Assembly: GCA_029561455.1 (NCBI GenBank)
Contig: JAKQIY010000030.1
Location: 1-64,000, forward strand
Direction: 5' to 3'
Source: a bacterium
GTDB taxonomy: Bacteria > Zhuqueibacterota > Zhuqueibacteria > Residuimicrobiales > Krinioviventaceae
Length of the DNA stretch: 64,000 nucleotides
Under the pieces are notes generated by a model. That model was not told where the DNA came from, searched no databases, and saw nothing but the letters and a program-made list of their open reading frames with translations. Below, one piece after another: positions 17,776-25,072 of this stretch; positions within the stretch are counted from its first letter, which is position 1, and each line of letters opens with the position of its first letter. The position numbers were made by a program, and so were the translations under genes.

Positions 17776-18882
17776 ATGAAATATGATCAGGATAAACGTA
17801 TAGTAATGACCCTGGATGCCGGGGGTACGAATTTTGTGTTTTCGGCTATACAGGGTAACCATGAGATCGTCAAACCGATAACCCTGCCCTCCAATGCAAA
17901 CGATCTTGAAGCCTGCCTTGAAACAATAGTTACAGGCTTTAAACGTATTAAAGAAGGCATAACCGGAGAACCGGTTGCTATCAGTTTTGCCTTTCCCGGA
18001 CCCTCCGATTACCCCAACGGTATCATCGGCGATCTGGCCAACCTGCCGGCCTTTCGCGGCGGGGTAGCGCTTGGCCCCATGTTACAAAATATCTTTTCAA
18101 TACCGGTTTATATCAACAATGACGGCGACCTGTTTGTGTATGGCGAAGCGATTGCCGGGTTGTTACCGGCGATCAATGCTGAATTGCAGCAAGCCGGCAG
18201 CCCCAAACAGTATAAAAATTTATTCGGTGTTACCCTTGGCACCGGTTTTGGCGGCGGCATTGTGCGCGATGGGAACCTGTTCATTGGCGATAACGCAGCC
18301 GCCGGGGAAATATGGGTGATGCGCAACAAGGTGAATCCCAAATCTTTTGCTGAAGAAGGCGCCAGCATCCGCGCAGTTAAAGGAGCTTATGCACGGGTAG
18401 CCGGAATCGCTTTTGATAAAAGCCCGGAACCGAAAGAGATATTCGAGATCGGCAGTGGTCTGAAACCGGGCAACCAACCGGCCGCCTTGGAGGCGTTCCG
18501 GGAACTCGGCGAAGTGGTTGGCGACGCCCTGGCCAATGCCACAACACTGATCGACGGCCTGGTGGTGATAGGTGGGGGACTGGCCGGCGCGTTTAGTTTA
18601 TTTATGCCTGCCATTATTGCGGAAATGAACGGCGTTGTTGAAACCTACAAAGGCGCTTTAGTAAACCGGATGGAGTCGCGCGCTTTTAATCTTGAAGATG
18701 TTGATGATAAAGCTGCATTCCTGCGCGGCGAGGTGCATGAAATTACCGTGCCCCGCAGCGGGAAAAAGATTTTATACGATCCCCTGAAAAGGGTGGGGGT
18801 CGGCATTTCCCGGCTGGGCACCAGCAAAGCAGTCAGTGTGGGCGCGTATGCCTTTGCGCTGCACGAACTGGATAGCAAGTAA
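17776..18882 (+). CDS. ROK-family sugar kinase (glucokinase-like), lacking the zinc motif
   Basis: This 368-residue ROK protein has the phosphate-binding DAGGTN (about residue 15), ISFAFPGPSDY, the catalytic-region INNDGD and the glycine-rich VTLGTGFGGGI. It should phosphorylate a hexose taken up by the preceding transporter. The usual ROK zinc-binding CxCGxxGCxE segment is absent; AAAGEIWVMRNK stands at that place, as in a subset of Bacteroidetes-type ROK proteins. The start at 17776 is preferred because AGGAG lies 11 bases upstream. An alternative ATG at 17755 overlaps the transporter stop (TAATG) but has no Shine-Dalgarno site. Confidence 0.82.
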   Translation: MKYDQDKRIVMTLDAGGTNFVFSAIQGNHEIVKPITLPSNANDLEACLETIVTGFKRIKEGITGEPVAISFAFPGPSDYPNGIIGDLANLPAFRGGVALGPMLQNIFSIPVYINNDGDLFVYGEAIAGLLPAINAELQQAGSPKQYKNLFGVTLGTGFGGGIVRDGNLFIGDNAAAGEIWVMRNKVNPKSFAEEGASIRAVKGAYARVAGIAFDKSPEPKEIFEIGSGLKPGNQPAALEAFRELGEVVGDALANATTLIDGLVVIGGGLAGAFSLFMPAIIAEMNGVVETYKGALVNRMESRAFNLEDVDDKAAFLRGEVHEITVPRSGKKILYDPLKRVGVGISRLGTSKAVSVGAYAFALHELDSK

Positions 18883-18890
18883 TACTGTCC

Positions 18891-18914
18891 GCACCGGGAT
18901 GGGGATCCCGGTGT
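18891..18914. terminator. Hairpin word GCACCGGGAT after the sugar kinase gene
   Basis: GCACCGGGAT pairs with ATCCCGGTG(T)GC across a four-base loop. It starts nine bases after the kinase stop, in the position of a terminator. Better-preserved versions are at 45555-45580 and, partly mutated, at 47134-47157. Confidence 0.5.
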
Positions 18915-19393
18915 GCTCTTTGATTAGAACTTCTGTTACAGGCGAAGCATCTTTGCCGGGACATCGATATGATTTATTAAACACCTGGAACAGATGCTTT
19001 GCCCCTACCAAAAATTTGTAATTTTGGAATACCCTGCAAAAATGGTGATGCGTAATATATTTCCTTTAAAACTTCTATCTGCGTCTATCTGTGTAATCTG
19101 CGGATAATATCATTCGCATCTGATCGCCCTTGATCTCATAATCCAGCGTGCAAAATAGAGCGGGACATCTGGTCCTGCCGGGCCACAGGCCCGACCTGGT
19201 TTATTTGTAGATAACACCGATTAATGCCGATGGGTTATTTAATCTGGAACCAAGTCTCCGGCTTGGCACCCCGCGACCCGGCTCCGCCGGAATATGTAAA
19301 TAATTGGTGATATTCATTGTAACTCTAGCAAATATTTATTCCCCCTTTAAATCATTGTTCTTTTCGGTTTCTCAGTCAGAGACTGTGTGTTTC

Positions 19394-19418
19394 CGCACCA
19401 AGCCGGAGACTTGGTGCG
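19394..19418. repeat. Hairpin word CGCACCAAG/CTTGGTGCG
   Basis: A nine-base perfect stem encloses the loop CCGGAGA. A shorter version with inverted loop order lies at 19250-19266 (CCAAG/CTTGG), and a half-copy is at 151-170. It is part of the palindromic repeat family of this genome. Confidence 0.65.
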
Positions 19419-19436
19419 AGATTGACTGCAACTTGT

Positions 19437-19486
19437 TTGTAGTCCTGCCTTCAGGCGGACTTGCAGCGGCTAAGCCGGGACTACAA
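19437..19486. repeat. Cloverleaf-like inverted repeat, copy 1
   Basis: The outer arms TTGTAGTCC (19437-19445) and GGACTACAA (19478-19486) are perfectly complementary. Inside are two small stem-loops: GCCT/AGGC (19447-19456) and CGGC/GCCG (19467-19477). A second copy is at 19638-19683. This design matches REP-type palindromic elements. Confidence 0.6.
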
Positions 19487-19637
19487 GCTCTTCATTTTCA
19501 TTACCAGGTCATTTATGATGAGAATCGTCTCGATATGGGCCGAAAGATTATCATACACAATTCCTCTGCTTGATGTAAGGGTTTGTTCTTTACAGTAAAA
19601 TATTGTCGGCCCTGCTCGACGACCGTGTTTTCTGTTT

Positions 19638-19683
19638 GTAGTCCCGCCTTTAGGCGGTTTAGCGCCGGCTAAAGCCAGGACTA
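19638..19683. repeat. Cloverleaf-like inverted repeat, copy 2
   Basis: The outer arms TAGTCC (19639-19644) and GGACTA (19678-19683) enclose CGCCT/AGGCG and a GCCGGCT/AGCC arm. It repeats the layout of copy 1 with sequence changes, most of them in the loops and flanks. Confidence 0.55.
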
Positions 19684-19705
19684 AAAACACTAGATCGTCC
19701 CAAAA

Positions 19706-19762
19706 CAGGATGAGGCCTTGCCCCATCAATTTTATATTTTGATGAGGTAAGACCTCATCCTG
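19706..19762. repeat. Long imperfect hairpin CAGGATGAGG/CCTCATCCTG
   Basis: The ten outer base pairs are perfect, and a further stretch with a few mismatches (CTTgCCccATCA against GATgaGGtAAG) extends the stem to about 20 pairs around an AT-rich loop. No gene overlaps it. Confidence 0.6.
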
Positions 19763-19959
19763 CACCTGCTGGATAATAAATAATTGCAAAAGCGCCTGGA
19801 TGGTGAAGCCGGTGTGATCTTTTAACCTGCTACGTGGCGCAAAATCGAACCGGATTTCATAACCCGTTTCGATTTATAATTCTTCAGTGTGACAGAAAAA
19901 ATCCCCTGAATTAAATTCACGCCTGAATAAATAATTTAGAGATAAAATAACACAATTAC

Positions 19960-20006
19960 CCGGAAGGCAAAATATCCCTCTCGAAAAGGATATTTTGTCC
20001 TTCCGG
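19960..20006 (-). terminator. Strong hairpin downstream of the Hpt gene
   Basis: CCGGAAGG plus AAAATATCC pairs with GGATATTTT plus CCTTCCGG with a single small internal bulge, around a ten-base loop. It lies 29 bases beyond the stop codon of the leftward Hpt gene and is a likely transcript end or 3'-stabilising structure. No T-run follows on the minus strand. Confidence 0.5.
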
Positions 20007-20034
20007 CATTGCTTGAACCGTGTAATAGTGGCAT

Positions 20035-20373
20035 TTATAAACTAGTCAATGCCTCTTTCAGCAGGTCGATCTCTTTTTCCAGTTTGACATACGCTTCACT
20101 GCCGCCGGTAAAATCCTGGTGCCGTCCCATCATTTCGAGTTTCAGGGCCGCTTCGGTGGCGCTGCCGGCTGCAAATGTAGCTACCGCGCCTTTGAGGGTG
20201 TGGGCCGCGCGTACGAGTAATGTGGCATCTTTTTTGGAAAGCGCATCTTTAATGTTGAACAGGTGGTTTTTATGGTCTTCCATAAAAAGTTCAACAATTT
20301 CATGCAGCAATTCTTCGTCACCGGCAACTCGCGCGTACAGTTCCTCGTTGTTAATCACATTTGTCACTTGCAT
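20035..20373 (-). CDS. Histidine phosphotransfer (Hpt) protein
   Basis: This 112-residue single-domain Hpt protein has the phosphorylated His58 in AAHTLKGAVATF. It shuttles phosphate between the response-regulator domains of a hybrid kinase and another regulator. It lies 63 bases downstream of the hybrid kinase gene in the same direction, with CAGGAG before the ATG, so the kinase at 20437-23583 is the obvious partner. The final output regulator is not in the window. Confidence 0.88.
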   Translation of the reverse strand: MQVTNVINNEELYARVAGDEELLHEIVELFMEDHKNHLFNIKDALSKKDATLLVRAAHTLKGAVATFAAGSATEAALKLEMMGRHQDFTGGSEAYVKLEKEIDLLKEALTSL

Positions 20374-20436
20374 TCTGATGCTCCTGAATTGTATTTTGTT
20401 TTGTTTTCATTTTATAGTTTATTGTATGTAATTTTG

Positions 20437-23400
20437 TTAATTAACGGATATTTTTGATTTACATAAAACCTGTGTCAGTTCCGATACATTAATCGGTTTG
20501 CCAATATAATCGTCCATACCGGCTTCCAGGCATTTTTCCTTGTCGCCCTGCATGACGTTGGCAGTCATGGCAATAATTTGCGGGCGGTCGTCGGGAGGTA
20601 TTTTATTGCATATAATTTTTGTGGCTTCAATACCATCCATTTCCGGCATTTGTACATCCATCAGCACCACATCATATTCTTTCTTTTCAATAGCTAACAA
20701 GGCTTCCAACCCATTATTGACAATATCCGGCTCGTAGCCCATCTTTTTTAGAATACGATAGATAAGTTTCTGGTTGATGGCATTGTCCTCAGCCACCAGG
20801 ATATTGAGCGGCAGCCATTCGGACATATTGGGATCGATGCTGTTTTTATTGACCTCGGTAAGCGGTTTTTCTTTCGGCTCATGTTTCCCTTTAAAAATTG
20901 ACAGCAGGGTATTATAATACTGGTTTTGCTTGACCGGTTTGGACAGTATACTAAAAAAGTTCAGACCTTCCGATTTAAAATGCGCTTCCTGCCAGCCAAT
21001 CGAAGTTAACATGATCAGGGGTATGTCTTTCATCGACGGAATTTGCCGGATATTCTTTGCCAGTTCCAAACCGTCCATTTCCGGCATTTGCATATCGAGA
21101 ACAATTAAATCCAGGGGAACACCCTTGTTTAATAAATCCAGCGCTTCGCGGGCAGAGCAGGCTTGCCGGGGCAGCATACCCCAGTTTTTAGCCATTATGG
21201 TCAATATCCGCCGGTTGGTTTCATTATCATCTACGATCAGTATGCGCTTGTCTTTTAATGAAGAGTTGGCGCTGCGTAAATATATTTTGGGCTTGGGCGG
21301 TACAGTTTGGGCTTTTATCGTAAAGAAAAATGTTGATCCGATCCCCGCTTCGCTTTCTACCCACATTTCTCCTTCCATCAACTCACACAGCCTTTTACTG
21401 ATAGCTAAACCTAAACCGGTTCCACCATATTTACGGGTGGTTGAAGAATCGACCTGGCTGAACGATTTGAATAACCGATCCATACGATCTGGGGGAATAC
21501 CGATGCCGGTATCCCTGATGGCAAAAGTAAATTGATAGAAACGGCTGGATAATTCTTTGGCAGCAACGTTGATCGTAACTTCACCTTCTTTGGTAAATTT
21601 AACGGCATTGCTGAGCAAGTTGTTGATAATTTGTCCCAGCCGCACCATATCACCGATAAGAGTGGTGGGAGTATTATCTTCAATCAAATACGCCAGTTCA
21701 ATCCCTTTGTGGGCGGCGTTCACCGCCTGTAAATCCAGTGATTCTTCAATCCGGTCGCGCAGGTTAAATTCGTTATATTCAAGGTCCAGTTTACCGGATT
21801 CGATTTTGGAAAAATCGAGAATGTCATTGATCAATACCAGTAAAGCATTTCCACCATTGCGGATGGTTTCAAGATATTCGCGCTGCTCTTTTCCCAGCTC
21901 CGTCTCCAGCAGCAGGTTGGTCATGCCGATAACTCCGTTCATGGGGGTACGGATTTCATGGCTCATGTTGGCAAGGAAATTGGATTTGGCTACTGTAGCG
22001 CTTTCAGCTTTTGCCAGTGCAATATCGAGTTCCTCATTTTTCCGTTTTAATTCATCGCTGATTTCCGTAATTTCTGTGATATCCCTGGAAATACCGACGA
22101 TACCGGATATCTTGCCGTTAATATTCAAAGGAATTTTAGTTGCCGATACCCAGCGAAATTCACCGCTGGCGGTGCGGATTTTTTCTATTTTACCAACCAG
22201 TGGTACGCCCTCTTCAATAATGCGCTGTTCATCCCTGGCGGCATCATGAGCATGATCGCTGGTAAAAAAGTCAAAGTCGGTTTTACCGACTGCGTGTTCC
22301 GGTTTTGCCAACCCTAGCACCCGGGCCTGGGCTTTATTAATTTTTATGAACCGGCCCTTCAAGTCTTTAAAATATATTGTGTCCGGAATATTGTCAATCA
22401 GCGCACTGATCATGTTTTGCTCAATGGCCAATGCTTCTTCCATGTTTTTGCGTTCGGTAATATCGGTCAGAATGATCATGATCTCGTTCTGATTGTGCAT
22501 ATTACTGGTCAATGTGGAAATAGATATAATAAAGGATTTTTGTTTGTTGTACTTGTTTTTTAAAATCAATTCTTTATAGTTGTTAAAATTTACAACATCG
22601 CCGTTTGTTACTTCTCCGGCAAGTTTAAATTCCTGAAAGTTCCGGCCTATAATCTCTTCCGGCTTGTAACTGAGAGATTTACATAAAGCATTATTGGCAT
22701 AAGTAATCATTCCCTCACTTGTGATCAGCATAATGCCGGTGTTGTCCGAATTGACTACTGCATTATAAAGTTCTTCTCTGGCTTTGAGCGCTCTTTCGGT
22801 CTTTTTCATTTGTGTGATATTTAGCAACGATATCACTACCTGTTTGTTGCCGCAAATCTGTTCGGAGGTCAGGTACACAAAAATGTTGTGGTTATTTTTA
22901 TCTATAAAGGTGAATTCATAATTGCCAGGTTTGATTTTTTTATTTCTGAAACATTTTTTTAAAAAGACTTGGACTTGTTTTCTTTCAGCTTTTAATACAA
23001 ATTCGTCCCAGTTTTTGATATTTTCGATTTCCGATTTTTGATAGCCGGACAGTTTTTCAAATTCATTATTTACAAGTGTAATAATATTATTTTTATCAAT
23101 GATCACCATGGCAGTACCGGTGGTATTGAATATTGTACGGTATTTTTCTTCTTTTTCTTTTAATATCTGTTCGTTGAGTTTTCGTTCGGTAATGTCACGT
23201 ACTATGGATACAAATAAATACCGGCCCTTGTGCTCAACCGAGGCCAGGGTAATTTCTACAGGAACAATTCTGCCGTCATGGCGGGCAATTTCATCTTCAA
23301 ACTTGAAACGGGAGTGCAGCTGCGGTTCGGAATAGATACGATGTTTGGGTCTTTTTTTGCCGGATATGGATTTCAGCTCTAGTGTTGTTTTCTGTAACAA

Positions 23401-23583
23401 CTGTTCCCGGCTATATCCTGTTAACTGACAGGCTTTTTCATTGACCCGGATAATATTTTCATTTTCAGTTTCGATAAAGATCGCGTCATTTGCTTTTTCA
23501 AACAAAATGCTGCACAATCCCTCGAATTCATCTGCGCCGCGCCGGTTTTCGTTTTTTGTGACTGTTTCAGATTTAATTGTCAT
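20437..23583 (-). CDS. Hybrid sensor histidine kinase, four PAS domains, two receivers
   Basis: This 1048-residue kinase has four PAS domains (roughly 25-135, 145-260, 270-380 and 385-505), a short coiled coil, the HisKA dimerisation domain with phospho-His542 (NMSHEIRTPMNG), an ATPase domain (INNLLSNAVKFT, DTGIGIPPDR, GGTGLGLAI), and two receiver domains with phospho-acceptors Asp830 (VLDMQMPEMDG) and Asp976 (LMDVQMPEMDG). There is no transmembrane segment, so it is a cytoplasmic sensor. PAS domains can bind small ligands or cofactors; the signal is unknown. With the Hpt protein it forms a BarA/ArcB-style multistep phosphorelay. Confidence 0.93.
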   Translation of the reverse strand: MTIKSETVTKNENRRGADEFEGLCSILFEKANDAIFIETENENIIRVNEKACQLTGYSREQLLQKTTLELKSISGKKRPKHRIYSEPQLHSRFKFEDEIARHDGRIVPVEITLASVEHKGRYLFVSIVRDITERKLNEQILKEKEEKYRTIFNTTGTAMVIIDKNNIITLVNNEFEKLSGYQKSEIENIKNWDEFVLKAERKQVQVFLKKCFRNKKIKPGNYEFTFIDKNNHNIFVYLTSEQICGNKQVVISLLNITQMKKTERALKAREELYNAVVNSDNTGIMLITSEGMITYANNALCKSLSYKPEEIIGRNFQEFKLAGEVTNGDVVNFNNYKELILKNKYNKQKSFIISISTLTSNMHNQNEIMIILTDITERKNMEEALAIEQNMISALIDNIPDTIYFKDLKGRFIKINKAQARVLGLAKPEHAVGKTDFDFFTSDHAHDAARDEQRIIEEGVPLVGKIEKIRTASGEFRWVSATKIPLNINGKISGIVGISRDITEITEISDELKRKNEELDIALAKAESATVAKSNFLANMSHEIRTPMNGVIGMTNLLLETELGKEQREYLETIRNGGNALLVLINDILDFSKIESGKLDLEYNEFNLRDRIEESLDLQAVNAAHKGIELAYLIEDNTPTTLIGDMVRLGQIINNLLSNAVKFTKEGEVTINVAAKELSSRFYQFTFAIRDTGIGIPPDRMDRLFKSFSQVDSSTTRKYGGTGLGLAISKRLCELMEGEMWVESEAGIGSTFFFTIKAQTVPPKPKIYLRSANSSLKDKRILIVDDNETNRRILTIMAKNWGMLPRQACSAREALDLLNKGVPLDLIVLDMQMPEMDGLELAKNIRQIPSMKDIPLIMLTSIGWQEAHFKSEGLNFFSILSKPVKQNQYYNTLLSIFKGKHEPKEKPLTEVNKNSIDPNMSEWLPLNILVAEDNAINQKLIYRILKKMGYEPDIVNNGLEALLAIEKKEYDVVLMDVQMPEMDGIEATKIICNKIPPDDRPQIIAMTANVMQGDKEKCLEAGMDDYIGKPINVSELTQVLCKSKISVN

Positions 23584-24206
23584 ATCAAGATATCCTGTAT
23601 ATAATTATAAATTCATTACCCGCCGGTTCACACCGCCGGGATGAATTACCGGGGTCAACACTATTGACCCATCCAGGCAACACATTGACAATAAAACAAA
23701 GTAATGTTTTGTTTTACAAATTCTTTATTTATAATTATTTAACCTAAATTTCATTTTTTTATCACTAAAATTATGGATTTATTGTACACCTGTTTGAGCA
23801 ACAATCAGACCACATGAAAGGGGTAAATAGTCCTTTAGGCGCTCTGATTCACAAAAGGCCTGAAATTTTTATGTTTTTACATGGTTTAAATTCAATAAAA
23901 ACAAAGGTTGTTTTTCGATGGCAGTAAAAAAGGCGGGATATCTAACATTACACCAAACCTGGCTGCTTCATTTTACGGCAATACTGATAATTGCCCCATG
24001 AAAGGGACAACCTGGCTGAAATTTTACCACGATATTTAAAATAACCGGAAAATCCATTTATTGAATCTTTACTATGGTGAAATGAGTTTAATAATTATCA
24101 AGTTTTATAAAAAATTATTTTAAACTTGATTTTTCGAGATTGTTTAATTATAATAGGAAATATTAATGAAATAATAAATGATAGCAGGCAGCAAAGGAAC
24201 CAGGTA
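23584..24206. other. Divergent intergenic region between kinase and stress-protein genes
   Basis: This 620-base AT-rich stretch contains a small hairpin GGGTCAA/TTGACCC (23652-23670) and two copies of ATGAAAGGG (about 23813 and 23999). No gene and no clear promoter pair were identified, although both flanking genes must start here. Confidence 0.5.
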
Positions 24207-25070
24207 ATGGAAAGCGACGAAAATATTGACAATGAGAACAGGAATGAAACTGTATTTAAAAGAGCGGTAGTAGCAGCAGCTTTTTCTCCGCGTCTGTCGG
24301 CTGTTTTAAATGAAGCCTGTCGTCTGCTAACCTTGATGGGAGCTGTGCCGATTATCATTCATGTCGGGGAAGATACGCCCCTGGTACGCAGTAAACTGGA
24401 AGAGGCTATTGCCTGTTCCGATTTTAAGGATTATCCGACTGAATATTATATTCGTTCCGGCAATCCGGCCGATGTTTTGATAAACGCCGCCCGGGAATTC
24501 CAGGTAGATTTGATCATTGCCGGGGCTTTAAAAAAAGAGGGTTTGATCAAATACTATATTGGTTCGGTCGCCCGTAATATCGCCCGTTATGCGCCATGTT
24601 CGGTGTTGTTGATGACCGAGCCGCAGGTACGGCCACAGCCTTTTTACAAAATCCATTGCGCAGTGGAATACGACCAGGAAGCCGAGTTTGCCGTTAAAGT
24701 GGCCGTAAATATCTCCCGCGAGGTTAATACCAGGGATTTATATTTCACCCATACTTTTCAGGAACCGGAACTAGCGGAAAAAAAAGTTGCCAATGGCACT
24801 ATCCAGCAGATAAAAGACATCTACAAAAGGGAAGATACCCGCCTTAAAAAGTTTCTCGCACGATTTGATTTTCGGGGAATGGTTTATAGTACCCGTTGTT
24901 TGTTTGAACGTTCACATTCAGTAACGCTTGATTTTACCCGGGAAATTGGCGCTGATTTGTTTATTGTTCATGGTCCCAGCAATCCTCACAGTCTCTGGGA
25001 AAGGATCTTTCCACAGCATCTGGAGCTTGCCCTGCAAAACCTGCCCTGTTCAATTCTTATGACCAGATAG
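24207..25070 (+). CDS. Tandem universal stress protein (UspA family)
   Basis: The protein has 287 residues from ATG 24207, with AAGGA upstream; an earlier in-frame ATG at 24126 adds a sequence unlike the family. Two UspA-like domains follow each other (about 12-140 and 150-287). The first has the nucleotide-binding-type loop GALKKEGLIKYYIGSVAR and PCSVLLM. The second ends PCSILMTR and has a degraded loop. Family members aid survival under stress. The gene's 3' end lies only two bases from the converging glycoside hydrolase gene, so the two transcripts must overlap. Confidence 0.82.
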   Translation: MESDENIDNENRNETVFKRAVVAAAFSPRLSAVLNEACRLLTLMGAVPIIIHVGEDTPLVRSKLEEAIACSDFKDYPTEYYIRSGNPADVLINAAREFQVDLIIAGALKKEGLIKYYIGSVARNIARYAPCSVLLMTEPQVRPQPFYKIHCAVEYDQEAEFAVKVAVNISREVNTRDLYFTHTFQEPELAEKKVANGTIQQIKDIYKREDTRLKKFLARFDFRGMVYSTRCLFERSHSVTLDFTREIGADLFIVHGPSNPHSLWERIFPQHLELALQNLPCSILMTR

Positions 25071-25072
25071 CG

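Larger units (their letters stand above)
18883..20034. repeat. Intergenic collection of palindromic and degenerate repeats, no gene
   Basis: In 1.15 kb no coding sequence is convincing. Recognisable pieces: a CACCGGGAT hairpin (18891-18914); a GCGAAGCATC/GATGCTTTGCCCC pair (about 18931-19007); a 10-base unit repeated three times (19074-19103); CGGGCC/GGCCCG (19179-19193); a CGCACCAAG hairpin (19394-19418); two cloverleaf-like repeats (19437-19486 and 19638-19683); a long hairpin (19706-19762); a CGAACCGG/ACCCGTTTCG word (about 19846-19872); and a near-perfect stem (19960-20006). Several of these words recur elsewhere in the window. Confidence 0.75.

Noticed and set aside
19304-19789. Two overlapping frames (89 and 102 codons) in the repeat zone
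   Set aside because: They run through palindromic repeats, with no ribosome site or protein family.
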